Below, piece after piece: positions 16,468 to 25,384 of a stretch of 64,000 nt of DNA. A program made the translations under genes and the position numbers. The notes under the pieces are model-generated. The model had not been told where the DNA came from, made no database searches, and saw only the letters and a program-made list of their open reading frames with translations. Location of the stretch: the NCBI RefSeq assembly GCF_000685295.1, contig NZ_ARYL01000005.1, positions 62,001 through 126,000 on the forward strand, read 5' to 3'. The first letter of the stretch is position 1. Every line of letters starts with the position of its first letter. Origin of the DNA: Hyphomonas oceanitis SCH89. Lineage in GTDB: Bacteria; Pseudomonadota; Alphaproteobacteria; Caulobacterales; Hyphomonadaceae.

Positions 16468-17841
16468 CTAGAGCAGCAACTCATTATCCGCCTCTTCCGC
16501 CGGTGTCTCGTCATGCATGGCAAACGCGATACCAAAAGACAGGATACCGACCCGGCCGGCGGTCATCAGGATGATTATGATGAGCTTCCCGAGAACGGAC
16601 AGATCACCCGTCAATCCCATACTTATACCGACAGTGCCCAGCGCCGAAATGCACTCGAAAACCATGACTTCGAAGGACGCGCCCGGCTCGGTCAGCGACA
16701 GAAGGAACATGGCGAGTGTCAGCAGGATCATGAAATAGAAGAATGTCGCCCCCGCCGCCTGCAACCGTGAGGCAGCGATACGTCGCTTGAAAAGCCTGAC
16801 ATGGGCACGCTGCTTGAGCGTCGAGCGAACCAGCCCGACCATGGCGGCAAAGGACGTGGTCTTTATGCCGCCGCCTGTTCCCGAAGGCGATGCCCCAATC
16901 GCCATCAGGAAGAACATCACGAGCAGGGTCGCATGGCTGAGCGCGCCGATCGGCACCGTGTTGAAGCCAACGGTGGTAGATGCAGACATGGTCTGGAAGA
17001 AAGCCGCAAGCAGTCGGTCGAGGGGGTCCAATGCCGCAATACTCGGTTCGGCGACAAATAGAATGATCGTCCCGATGAGCAGAAAGGCGGCCGTCATGCG
17101 AATGATCAGCTTGCTGGTGAAACCGAGATACACAGATCGCCCCGTCAGGTTGCGCCAGATGTCCCAGATGATCAGGAACCCCATCGCGCCGAACAGGCTG
17201 AGCGCCGAAATCACGAAGTTCAGCCCGGGATGGCCCGCAAGGCCCTCGAAACTGTTGCTGTTGAGGCTGAAGCCGGCTGTGCAAAAGGCAGACACAGAAT
17301 GAAAGATCGCGCTCCAGACGGGGTTGCTGATCCCCTCCGATGCAAAGATCGCATAAAGCGCGATCGCCCCCACCAGTTCGCAAATCAGCGTGAAAAGGAT
17401 GACCGTGCGGATAAACTGGGCCGGACTCGATCCATTCGGCAGTGAAAAGGCTGCCATCGTCACGCGTTCACGTATCGGGATCAGGCGCTCATGGGTCGCG
17501 AGCATCGCAAACGATCCAATCGTCATGTAGCCAACGCCGCCTGCCTGAATCAGCAGGAGAAGAACAATCTGGCCCCAAATATTGTAGGTGCTGCCCGGAT
17601 CAACCGTGACCAGACCTGTTGTCGAGACAGCAGATACTGCGGTGAACAGGTTATCTATCTGCCTCACCGGCACATTCTGCATGAAGGGCAGGGACAAAAG
17701 TGCCCAGCCGATAAGCATGTAGAAGACGTATCCGAAGACGAGCAGCTTGGCCGGGTTGATGCGAAGCAGCATCGCGCGGGCACCTTTGTGTGTCTCAAGA
17801 AGGGAGCGGCGGAAGACGTCCAGGACACGAGCCTCTGGCAT
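16468..17841 (-). CDS. Potassium uptake channel subunit, KtrB/TrkH family
   Basis: 457 residues from the Met at 17841, which has AAAGGTG upstream; longer in-frame starts exist at 17910 and 17985. Four pore-loop repeats can be read from their filter-like motifs: STTGLVT, CTAGFS, TTVGFN and GTVGIS. They are separated by paired membrane helices. The length and short N-terminus fit KtrB better than TrkH. It needs a cytosolic KtrA/TrkA-type NAD-binding partner, and none is in the window. It is upstream of rpmH on the same strand but separated from it by the rpmH promoter. Confidence 0.9.
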   Translation of the reverse strand: MPEARVLDVFRRSLLETHKGARAMLLRINPAKLLVFGYVFYMLIGWALLSLPFMQNVPVRQIDNLFTAVSAVSTTGLVTVDPGSTYNIWGQIVLLLLIQAGGVGYMTIGSFAMLATHERLIPIRERVTMAAFSLPNGSSPAQFIRTVILFTLICELVGAIALYAIFASEGISNPVWSAIFHSVSAFCTAGFSLNSNSFEGLAGHPGLNFVISALSLFGAMGFLIIWDIWRNLTGRSVYLGFTSKLIIRMTAAFLLIGTIILFVAEPSIAALDPLDRLLAAFFQTMSASTTVGFNTVPIGALSHATLLVMFFLMAIGASPSGTGGGIKTTSFAAMVGLVRSTLKQRAHVRLFKRRIAASRLQAAGATFFYFMILLTLAMFLLSLTEPGASFEVMVFECISALGTVGISMGLTGDLSVLGKLIIIILMTAGRVGILSFGIAFAMHDETPAEEADNELLL

Positions 17842-18014
17842 GAGAGCACCTTTGAAGTTGCGCACCACAACGTGAAGAGACGCCGCAAAGTTCCGTCTGC
17901 ACAGCGTCATATCAGCATGCCAGCCATGCGCGCAACGTGTACCCGGCTCTTTACACGGCCAGCCGACTTGGCTCACACTCGCCACGGGCGGGCAGCAAGA
18001 ATCAAGGGATATTC

Positions 18015-19199
18015 ATGCGTTTCCTGCGCTCTGCCATCCTGTGCCTCAGTGCCGCGCTCGCCGTACCGGCCGCCTTGGCCCAGGCCATCGACTATGACCG
18101 TCTGGACCAGCGCCTGACGCGCCTTGCCGCCGATGATGAGATCGTCGGGCTTTCAGTTGCCGTGATCGAGAATGGCGAGATCCGTTTCGCCAAAGGCTAT
18201 GGCTTTACCGAGATCGGCGGCGCGCCTGTGACTGACACGACCGTGTTCCGCTGGGCCTCGCTCTCCAAGGGCGTGGCCGCCAGCCAGGTCGCGATCCTTG
18301 CCGAACAAGCCAGACTGAACCTCACTGACACAGTGTCCAAGTTCAAGACATCGCTGCGCCTGCCGGGCGGCGGCGAAACGCGCGCAACGCTGGAAGATGT
18401 CCTCTCCCATCGGCTCGGCATTGTCTCAAATGCCTATGACACGACGCTGGAAGACGGCCGTGACCCGGTCGAGATCCGTGAAAGCCTGCGCGGCCTGAAG
18501 AATATCTGCGCCATCGGCGAATGTCATAGCTACCAGAATGTTGCCTTCGATACCGTTTCGGAAATCGTCGAGCAGGTGACCCATTCCTCCTATGCCGACA
18601 CGGTGGAGGCCTCGATCTTCCGGCCCCTCGGCATGGTGACGGCCAGTATCGGCCGGGCTGGCCTGCAAGGTTCGGACTCCTGGGCAAGACCTTATGCGAA
18701 ACGCTCAAAGGAGGCAGGTCCCCCGTTCGAGAAGATCGTGAATGACGATTATTACCGCGTGCCCGCCGCTGGCGGCGTGAATGGCTCTGTCCGAGACCTT
18801 GCTCTCTATGCCCGCGCGCAGATGGGCCTCGTGCCAGACGTCCTCAGCGATACGGCCCTCACCATGCTTCAAACACCGCGCATCTATACCAGCCGCGAAC
18901 AATCGGGCCTCACAAGGCGCTACAAGGGCCACATGAAGGATGCCCGCTATGCCCTTGGCTGGCGCGTCTACAAATATGGCGAGACCGGCAACCGCGTCGT
19001 CGGCCATCGCGGCGCCGTGGAGGGCTACCGCTCAATGATCCTGTTTGATCCGGAACGTGACACAGGCATCGTGGCGCTCTGGAACTCCAGCTCCCGCAAG
19101 CCTGTCGGGATCGAGTTCGAAGTCATGGACATGGCCTATAACCTGCCCGCGCAGGACTGGATGGAAATCGACACGGAATCAGCTGGCGGCAGCAAATAG
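18015..19199 (+). CDS. Serine hydrolase, beta-lactamase/class C family
   Basis: 394 residues starting with a signal peptide (FLRSAILCLSAALAVPAALAQA). The active-site pattern of penicillin-recognising hydrolases is present: S82-L-S-K85 (SxxK), Y173-Q-N175 (YxN), and HRG near the C-terminus in place of KTG. It may be an esterase, D-amino-acid peptidase or beta-lactamase-like enzyme in the periplasm; sequence alone does not decide. AAGGGA precedes the ATG. It is divergent from the potassium channel gene across 173 bases. Confidence 0.9.
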   Translation: MRFLRSAILCLSAALAVPAALAQAIDYDRLDQRLTRLAADDEIVGLSVAVIENGEIRFAKGYGFTEIGGAPVTDTTVFRWASLSKGVAASQVAILAEQARLNLTDTVSKFKTSLRLPGGGETRATLEDVLSHRLGIVSNAYDTTLEDGRDPVEIRESLRGLKNICAIGECHSYQNVAFDTVSEIVEQVTHSSYADTVEASIFRPLGMVTASIGRAGLQGSDSWARPYAKRSKEAGPPFEKIVNDDYYRVPAAGGVNGSVRDLALYARAQMGLVPDVLSDTALTMLQTPRIYTSREQSGLTRRYKGHMKDARYALGWRVYKYGETGNRVVGHRGAVEGYRSMILFDPERDTGIVALWNSSSRKPVGIEFEVMDMAYNLPAQDWMEIDTESAGGSK

Positions 19200-19307
19200 C
19201 TCTCCTATCGCGATCACGGGGCTTTGATCGCAGGCCAATCAAGCGTTACGGGCATGTCATCCGGTGATAGGATATAGGTTCCGGCTGAATCCCGAGGAAC
19301 CTGTCCC

Positions 19308-20111
19308 GTGCAACCCGCCCGCGCCCTGCTTGCCACCCTGTTGATTGCGATGCCGCTCGCACTGCCCGTCATGGCAAGGGAAGCGGAGGCCGGGATCACA
19401 ACAAGAGACACTGTCATGACAGAGGCCCAGCACGCCCCGTGGACGGCGCTCCTGTCGAAATATGTGCACACCTCCCCCGATGGCGTGAACCGGTTCGACT
19501 ATGCCGCCCTGAAAGCCAGCCCGGCGGATCGCGCCGCGCTCAATGCCTATATTGCCGGTTTCGAGACCATGGACCTGTCCGGCGACAACAAGGCCGCATT
19601 CGCCGCCTGGGCCAATCTCTATAATGCCGTCACTGTGCGCCATATCATCAGCAAGTATCCCGTCCGCTCAATCAGGGATGGGTTCCTGTTCGGCGGCCCC
19701 TGGAAGAAGGTGAAAGTCATGGTCGGCGGCCGGGAAGTCTCGCTCGACGATATCGAGCACAAGATCCTGCGCCCGACCTTCCACGACCCGCGCGTGCATT
19801 ATGCCATCAATTGCGCCGCCATCAGCTGCCCCAACCTGATGGCGCGGGCCTGGGAGCCCGCCACGCTGGACGGTGATCTCGATGCGGCTGCCCGTGCCTA
19901 TGTCAACGATCCCCGCGGCGTCACGGTGACTGACGGAGGCCTCATCCTCTCGACGATCTATGATTGGTTCAAAGCCGATTTCGGCGATTCCCGACAGGGC
20001 GTCATCGACCATTTGCTCAAATATGCCGATAAAGGCCTCGCCCAGCAGATCAACGCCAATCCGAAGATCCGCTCCTACACCTATGACTGGTCCCTCAATG
20101 ACACAGAATGA
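19308..20111 (+). CDS. DUF547 domain protein, exported
   Basis: 267 residues from a GTG with GAGGAAC upstream. A signal peptide (LLATLLIAMPLALPVMA) is followed by a DUF547 fold: AAWANLYNAVTVRHI, the GGPWKKVKV block, a DIEHKILRP helix and HYAINCAAISCPNL with its conserved HxxxNC..SCP cysteines. The family is of unknown biochemical function but the conserved His, Asn and Cys suggest an enzyme. It overlaps the next gene by 14 bases and so belongs to a cluster with a TVP38 membrane protein and a flavin reductase. Confidence 0.9.
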   Translation: MQPARALLATLLIAMPLALPVMAREAEAGITTRDTVMTEAQHAPWTALLSKYVHTSPDGVNRFDYAALKASPADRAALNAYIAGFETMDLSGDNKAAFAAWANLYNAVTVRHIISKYPVRSIRDGFLFGGPWKKVKVMVGGREVSLDDIEHKILRPTFHDPRVHYAINCAAISCPNLMARAWEPATLDGDLDAAARAYVNDPRGVTVTDGGLILSTIYDWFKADFGDSRQGVIDHLLKYADKGLAQQINANPKIRSYTYDWSLNDTE

Positions 20112-20847
20112 GCCTCAAACCGACAAGCCCACACCGCTCGCTATCCGACTTTGGCCGCTTTACGTTATCGCGGCAGGTATCATCGCCGCCTGGGCGTTTG
20201 GCCTGTTCGACTATCTCTCGCTCGAGACACTCCGCACACAACAGGATGCGCTACGCAGCTTTGTGAGTGAGCATCTCTTCCTGGCCGTAGCCGCTTATAT
20301 TCTCATCTATGCCGCTGCGACGCTGTTCATGCTGCCCGGCGCGCTCTGGATAACGATTGCGGGCGGTTTCCTGTTCGGCCTCTATGGTGGCACGCCGGTG
20401 ACCATTGTCGGGGCGACACTGGGCGCCAGCCTTCTCTTCTTTGCCGCGCGAACATCCGTCGGCGCCGCCTTGCGCGAGCGCGCCGGGCCCTTCGTCAAGA
20501 AGATGGAGCGCGGCTTCCAGGAAGACGCGCTCTCCTACATGTTCGCGCTGCGCTTCCTGCCGGTCGTGCCTTTCCCGGTTGCCAATATCGCCCCGGCCAT
20601 TCTCGGCGCAAAATACCGCGACTATGCGATCACGACAGCGCTCGGCATCATTCCCGGCGTCATCGCCTATACGTGGATCGGCGCCGGACTGAGCGCCACC
20701 TTTGCAGCGGGCGAGGAACCAAACTTTGCCAGTGTCGCCAAGAACCTCATACCTGCAGTCGTTGCCCTCGGCGTGGTCTCGCTGATCCCGGTCATCTACA
20801 AGAAACTCTTCTCGAAAAAAGCCGCCAAGCTGGAAAGCGCCCTTTAA
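20098..20847 (+). CDS. TVP38/TMEM64-family membrane protein
   Basis: 249 residues with about five or six membrane helices. The central VTT/SNARE-associated domain is recognisable: LFMLPGALWITIAGG, GATLGASLLFFAAR and LRFLPVVPFPVANIAPAILG. Proteins of this fold include DedA-type undecaprenyl-phosphate or phospholipid transporters, so lipid translocation is a reasonable but unproven idea. The start inside the end of DUF547 (14-base overlap) and the stop directly touching the next ATG imply one transcript. Confidence 0.9.
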   Translation: MTQNEPQTDKPTPLAIRLWPLYVIAAGIIAAWAFGLFDYLSLETLRTQQDALRSFVSEHLFLAVAAYILIYAAATLFMLPGALWITIAGGFLFGLYGGTPVTIVGATLGASLLFFAARTSVGAALRERAGPFVKKMERGFQEDALSYMFALRFLPVVPFPVANIAPAILGAKYRDYAITTALGIIPGVIAYTWIGAGLSATFAAGEEPNFASVAKNLIPAVVALGVVSLIPVIYKKLFSKKAAKLESAL

Positions 20848-22293
20848 ATGCATGATACAAAACTTCAGGTGACGGATCACAAGGCTGATCTCGTAGTCAT
20901 TGGCGCCGGCTCAGGCGGCCTCTCGGCTGCGGCTGGCGCGGCCATGTTCGGTCTCAAGGTCGTACTCTATGAAAAAGGCGAGATGGGTGGCGACTGCCTG
21001 AACTATGGCTGTGTTCCGTCCAAGGCTCTGATCAGCGTTGCCAAGGCGGCCCAGTCTGCCCGCGACGCCGGCAAATATGGCGTAACAGTCGGGGCGCCGA
21101 CAAGTGATTGGGAAGCGGTCAAGGCGTATGTCTCCCAAGTGATCGAGACCATCGCACCGGTCGACAGCCAGGAGCGGTTCGAAGGCCTTGGCGTCACCGT
21201 TATCCGTGAGGCTGCGCGCTTCGCCGATCCGGACACGATTGTCTCGGCCACGAGCCGCACCCGCGCACGGCGCATTGTCGTCGCCACCGGCTCCACCGCT
21301 TTCATCCCGCCCATCGAAGGCCTGAGCGGCGTACCTTACCTGACGAACGAGACCATTTTCTCGATGCCGGACTTTCCCGAGCATCTCGTCATCCTCGGTG
21401 GCGGCCCCATCGGCATGGAACTCGCGCAGGCCTTCACCCGACTGGGCGCGAAGACCACAATCATCGAAATGGGCAAGGCGCTCGGCAAGGCCGATCCTGA
21501 CCATGCCGCCGTTACCCTTGGCGCCTTGCGCGCGGAAGGCGTGACCGTGCTGGAAGGCCACAAGGCCGTGCGCGTGTCCGGCGAAGGTGGGCGCATCAAG
21601 GTCCACGCCGAACACGAAGGCGTCGAAAAAGTGATCGAAGGCAGCCACCTCCTCGTCGCCGTCGGCCGGCGCACCATGCTCGACGGGCTCGATCTCGAAG
21701 CCGGCAAGGTCGATTTTGATCGCAAAGGCGTCGTCGTCGGCGACAATCTCCGCTCAGGCAGCAATTCGCGTGTCTGGGCACTGGGCGACGCTGCCGGGCG
21801 CGAACAGTTCACCCATGTCGCGGGCTGGCATGCTTCCGTCTTCTCGCGGCGCGCCTTCTTCAAGCAGCGCACCAAGGCCGACAGCCTCCCCATACCGGCG
21901 GTGACTTATACATCTCCGGAAGTGGCCCAGATCGGCCTCATGGAAGCCGAAGCGCGCGAGCAACACGGCGACTCTATCGCGACCTCCTCCTTCCCCTTCC
22001 ACGACAATGATCGCGCAATCGCCGAGGGCAAGACGCTCGGCGAAGCCAAGCTTGTCATCCGAAAGGGCAAACTGGTCGGCGCCTCGATTGTGGGCGAGGG
22101 GGCAGGGGATATTATCCAGATCCTCGCCGTCGCCATGTCGAACGGTTTGAAGGTGCAGGACCTCACCAATTTCATCTCGCCCTATCCGACCCGTTCGGAA
22201 GTCGTGAAGCGCGCCGCCTCTGCCCATTTCACAGAGGCGCTCTTCGGCAAGACAGCGAAGCGCCTTGTCGGCTTGCTCCAGCGTATCCCGTGA
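20848..22293 (+). CDS. FAD-dependent pyridine nucleotide-disulfide oxidoreductase
   Basis: 481 residues. It has a FAD-binding GAGSGG near residue 19, the redox pair C50-LNYG-C55, an NAD(P) fold at GGGPIGMELA and a second FAD contact at ALGDAA. The C-terminal dimer domain ends in PYPTRSEVV, where lipoamide dehydrogenase would have a His in HxxxxE. There is no heavy-metal domain at the N-terminus and no Cys pair at the C-terminus, so it is neither a normal Lpd nor MerA. It starts on the base after the TVP38 stop; such pairings recur in bacteria and may pass reducing power to a membrane partner (inference). Confidence 0.9.
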   Translation: MHDTKLQVTDHKADLVVIGAGSGGLSAAAGAAMFGLKVVLYEKGEMGGDCLNYGCVPSKALISVAKAAQSARDAGKYGVTVGAPTSDWEAVKAYVSQVIETIAPVDSQERFEGLGVTVIREAARFADPDTIVSATSRTRARRIVVATGSTAFIPPIEGLSGVPYLTNETIFSMPDFPEHLVILGGGPIGMELAQAFTRLGAKTTIIEMGKALGKADPDHAAVTLGALRAEGVTVLEGHKAVRVSGEGGRIKVHAEHEGVEKVIEGSHLLVAVGRRTMLDGLDLEAGKVDFDRKGVVVGDNLRSGSNSRVWALGDAAGREQFTHVAGWHASVFSRRAFFKQRTKADSLPIPAVTYTSPEVAQIGLMEAEAREQHGDSIATSSFPFHDNDRAIAEGKTLGEAKLVIRKGKLVGASIVGEGAGDIIQILAVAMSNGLKVQDLTNFISPYPTRSEVVKRAASAHFTEALFGKTAKRLVGLLQRIP

Positions 22294-22308
22294 GCTAGTT
22301 CACCTAGG

Positions 22309-23739
22309 GTGAGCGACGAGACCCGGCCCGCCCTTGCACGCGACCTGCCCGCACCCGCGCTCTCGCGCTGGTTCGAAAGCCTTTCCTTTCGCCTGTTTGC
22401 CCTCACGCTGGGCTCGGTCCTGCTGGTCGAATCGCTGATTTTCGTGCCCAGCGCCTCAGGCTTCCGCAACAGCTGGCTGAATGAGCGCGTACAGGCTGCC
22501 CGCACGGCGGCCCTCGCGCTTGATGCGTCGCCTTCGCGCAATGTGTCTGATGAATTATCCGACCAGCTCCTGATGAGCGCCGAAGTTCTCGCCGTGACCG
22601 AAATCGAGGACGACATGCGCTTCCAGCTGCTGCCAGCGCAGCAACCGGTCGAGGGCGAAACCCACAATATCGACATGCGCGGCTCGACCATGATGGGCCG
22701 GTCCTTTGCCGCATTGGGCGCATTCTTCGCCCCTAGCGACAGGATTCTCGTCATCCAGGCGGATGGGTCCGCGCCCGGCCGTGTGCTGGAGATCGTCGTA
22801 CCGCAGGCGCCGCTCAAGGCCGCGATCAGCGCCTATGCGCGGCGCGTTGCGAGCCTGTCCCTGCTGATCGCCCTCGTGGCGGCAGGCATTATCTACGTGA
22901 TGCTTCACCTGCTTGTGGTGCGCCCGATGCGGCGTGTTACGCTCAGCGCGGAGCAATTCCGCGATGATCCGGGCGCTTGGTCACGGCGCCTGCCTCCAAC
23001 ACGGCGCCGCGACGAGATCGGCCGGGCCCAGAACGCCCTCGCCGACATGGAAGAAACGGTCGCCACAAGTTTCCGCAACAAGACCCACCTGGCCGAACTC
23101 GGTACGGCGGTCGCCAAGATCAATCACGACCTGCGCAATTCGCTCGCCTCGGCGCAACTCGTCTCCGATGTGCTGGCCAGCTCCGAAGACCCCCGCGTGC
23201 AGAAGGCCGCGCCGCGCCTTGAACGCGCGCTAGAACGCGCCATCACGCTGGCCACTGAAACGCTCGACTATGGCAAGGCGACGCCGACACCGCCCCGCAT
23301 GGAAGCAGTGATACTGCGCGCCGTGCTGGACGAGGCCGCCGCTGAAGCGCTCGGCGCGCATCCCGATATCGTATGGGAAAACAATGTGCCTGCAGGCCTG
23401 CAGATACAGGCTGACGCCGACCACATGCACCGTATCACGAGCAATCTGGTGCGTAATGCCGCCGAAGCCATGACCCCGCGGGTCGAGGGGCCTTCGCGCA
23501 TTGTCGCCTCTCTCGGGCCGGACGGTCTGGATTTCACCGACAATGGCCCCGGCATACCGGATTCCGCGCGCGACAACCTGTTCCGGCCCTTTGCGGGCAG
23601 CGCGCGGCGTGGCGGCACAGGCCTTGGCCTTGTCATCGCGCGGGAGCTGGCTCAGGGCATGGGCGGAAGTCTTGTCCTCGCCGAGACGGGCCCGGACGGT
23701 ACCGTTTTCCGCCTCCGGCTGCCGGGCCTCGGCGCGTGA
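22309..23739 (+). CDS. Sensor histidine kinase
   Basis: 476 residues from a GTG. Membrane segments at about 24-46 and 182-206 flank a periplasmic sensor of some 135 residues; a HAMP domain follows. The dimerisation helix has the phospho-acceptor in INHDLRN (His273). ATPase boxes are NLVRNAAEAM, DNGPGIP and GGTGLGL. No response regulator is adjacent; the receiver protein at 6477 is 16 kb away. It lies 15 bases after the flavin reductase and may sense envelope redox or lipid state (inference). It overlaps the RluA gene by GTGA. Confidence 0.9.
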   Translation: MSDETRPALARDLPAPALSRWFESLSFRLFALTLGSVLLVESLIFVPSASGFRNSWLNERVQAARTAALALDASPSRNVSDELSDQLLMSAEVLAVTEIEDDMRFQLLPAQQPVEGETHNIDMRGSTMMGRSFAALGAFFAPSDRILVIQADGSAPGRVLEIVVPQAPLKAAISAYARRVASLSLLIALVAAGIIYVMLHLLVVRPMRRVTLSAEQFRDDPGAWSRRLPPTRRRDEIGRAQNALADMEETVATSFRNKTHLAELGTAVAKINHDLRNSLASAQLVSDVLASSEDPRVQKAAPRLERALERAITLATETLDYGKATPTPPRMEAVILRAVLDEAAAEALGAHPDIVWENNVPAGLQIQADADHMHRITSNLVRNAAEAMTPRVEGPSRIVASLGPDGLDFTDNGPGIPDSARDNLFRPFAGSARRGGTGLGLVIARELAQGMGGSLVLAETGPDGTVFRLRLPGLGA

Positions 23740-24383
23740 GCGTCTACGCTCCGCCGCAAGGCAAGGTCTGCTATCTCCACACGGACCCGGACCTGATCGT
23801 TATCGACAAGCCTGCCGAACTTCTGTCCGTACCCGGGCGCGGACCCTACAAAGCTGACTGTGCCATCGCCCGTGTGCAGGCGGACTATCCTGATGCGCTG
23901 ACCGTTCACCGGCTCGACATGTCGACCAGCGGCCTGCTTGTCTTTGCCCGGTCAAAAGCCGCCCAGCGCCATCTCGCCATCCAGTTCGAGAAAGGCGGGG
24001 TGGAGAAGACCTATATTGCCGATGTCTGGGGCGTGCCGGAAAATACCGCCAGCCTCATCGACCTGCCGCTTGGCCAGGACTGGCCAAACCGGCCTCGCCA
24101 GAAAGTCGACCCTGACAAGGGCAAGCCGAGCCAGACGCGCTATGAGACGATTGCCAGCCATGCCCATGGCGCGCGCCTCAGCCTCACGCCGCTGACCGGC
24201 CGCACGCACCAGCTGCGCCTGCACCTCGCCGCCATCGGCCATCCCATCCTCGGGGATGACATCTATGCCCATACCGATGCGCTAGGCGCGGCCGACCGGC
24301 TTCGCTTGCATGCAACATGGATGCGGTTCCGCCACCCTGCGAGCCAGGACTGGCTGTCATTCGAGGCCGTTTGCCCTTTCTGA
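23736..24383 (+). CDS. RNA pseudouridine synthase, RluA subfamily
   Basis: 215 residues from a GTG that overlaps the kinase stop. It has the catalytic Asp in HRLDMSTSG, the KTYIADVWG strand and the GRTHQLRLH motif. There is no S4 domain, as in RluA, which modifies U746 of 23S rRNA and U32 of some tRNAs; the exact target is inferred. Translational coupling to a sensor kinase is odd and probably reflects gene packing. Confidence 0.9.
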   Translation: MSVYAPPQGKVCYLHTDPDLIVIDKPAELLSVPGRGPYKADCAIARVQADYPDALTVHRLDMSTSGLLVFARSKAAQRHLAIQFEKGGVEKTYIADVWGVPENTASLIDLPLGQDWPNRPRQKVDPDKGKPSQTRYETIASHAHGARLSLTPLTGRTHQLRLHLAAIGHPILGDDIYAHTDALGAADRLRLHATWMRFRHPASQDWLSFEAVCPF

Positions 24384-24394
24384 CGAAGGGTCCG

Positions 24395-24433
24395 TTGACT
24401 CCTTCGCCACCGGGCATTATCGTTTTACGATAA
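24395..24433 (+). promoter_or_regulatory. Promoter overlapped by a 17-base inverted repeat
   Basis: TTGACT (24395-24400), a 17-base spacer and TATCGT (24418-24423) make a good sigma-70 promoter. TTATCGT-TTT-ACGATAA (24417-24433) is a perfect inverted repeat covering the -10 box and the predicted start point. It could be a repressor operator or a 5'-end hairpin on the message of the following gene. Confidence 0.6.
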
Positions 24434-24447
24434 GATGGAGTTCCAAC

Positions 24448-24876
24448 ATGCACGCCGAGATTGTTCGCCTTTCGCTTCACCATGTCGATATCAAGATCGT
24501 CAATGAGGAGCGCATGCATGTCCTGCAATGGCGGCGTAACCTGCTATGGGATGAAGTGCTGCTCGACGGGAAACGCCAGGCGGCGAGCCATGGCCTCTGG
24601 GGCCGCGAAAATGTCTATGGCCTTGTGTTTGGCCGGGACCTCGACGGTTCGGGGGGCGAACAGGTCATGTTCCTGATTGATCCGGGTGTTGGCTATACAA
24701 GCTGGTCGTCGGGCGAACAGCGCGTCAAAGGCGTCCGTCTCGAAGGCCGTGACGGTCCGCTCGTGTCGTACGGTACGCTTGATCCGAAATCGCTCGAAAA
24801 GCCCGCCACCTTCTCCGACTGGATGAAGAAGTCGATGGGCATGAACTGGGGCACGGATATTTCGCGCCCCAATTAG
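24448..24876 (+). CDS. Hypothetical protein, 142 residues
   Basis: No family recognised. The ATG at 24448 has a GGAG 8 bases upstream, and the gene has its own promoter (24395-24423). The protein has no signal peptide or membrane segment and is rich in Trp, Gly and Asp: WRRNLLWDEVLLDGKRQ, a GLVFGRDLDGSGGEQ block, and YTSWSSGEQRVKG. Its alternating strands suggest a small beta-rich cytosolic protein. It ends 8 bases from the convergent OmpA-type gene. The palindrome over its promoter suggests regulation. Confidence 0.8.
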   Translation: MHAEIVRLSLHHVDIKIVNEERMHVLQWRRNLLWDEVLLDGKRQAASHGLWGRENVYGLVFGRDLDGSGGEQVMFLIDPGVGYTSWSSGEQRVKGVRLEGRDGPLVSYGTLDPKSLEKPATFSDWMKKSMGMNWGTDISRPN

Positions 24877-24883
24877 ACACGCA

Positions 24884-25333
24884 TCAGCTTTCCGGGATCA
24901 GGCGCACTTCGGTCTTGCGATTGAGCGGCGCTTCGACGCCGCCGGTCTTGATCGCGCCCTGATCACCATAGGCCACAAGATGCACGCGCTGGGCATCGAC
25001 ACCGCGCGTTTCAAGTGCCGCCAGAACAGCATCGGCCCGCTTGGCGGAAATCACTTCATTGGTTGCCGAATCACCGCTGGCATCGGCGTGGCCTTCGATC
25101 TCCATCTTGTAGAGATCGCAGCGCGAATAGGATGCCGCGACAGCGTCCATCACGGCATCGGATTCTTCAGAAAGCTCGGTCGCGCCTTCCTCGAAATAGA
25201 TGGCGAAGGATTCAGCGCTGCAATCCGGCGCAGGCAGGGCGACTTCGGCCGCCACAGGCTCAACCGGCGGAACCGGACGCGACACACAGGCCACCAGCAA
25301 AAGTGGCGCGAACAAATAGACAGAAATTTTCAT
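24884..25333 (-). CDS. OmpA-family peptidoglycan-associated lipoprotein
   Basis: 149 residues from the Met at 25333. A lipoprotein signal (LFAPLLLVAC, lipidated Cys at residue 16) is followed by a Pro/Val linker and an OmpA C-like domain. The domain has IYFEEGATELSEES, GHADASGD (peptidoglycan Asp) and KRADAVLAALETRGV helices ending in NRKTEVRLI. It should sit in the outer membrane and bind diaminopimelate in the cell wall. It follows hrpB by 51 bases on the same strand. Confidence 0.9.
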   Translation of the reverse strand: MKISVYLFAPLLLVACVSRPVPPVEPVAAEVALPAPDCSAESFAIYFEEGATELSEESDAVMDAVAASYSRCDLYKMEIEGHADASGDSATNEVISAKRADAVLAALETRGVDAQRVHLVAYGDQGAIKTGGVEAPLNRKTEVRLIPES

Positions 25334-25384
25334 CAGACTCTCCAGCAGCGCCAATCAATCCCTTATGCATGGATTGGTTCCCGC

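Noticed and set aside
20848-22293. Mercuric reductase or lipoamide dehydrogenase as the name of the disulfide reductase
   Set aside because: There is no N-terminal metal domain or C-terminal Cys pair, and the C-terminal His of lipoamide dehydrogenase is missing; no pyruvate dehydrogenase or mer genes are near.
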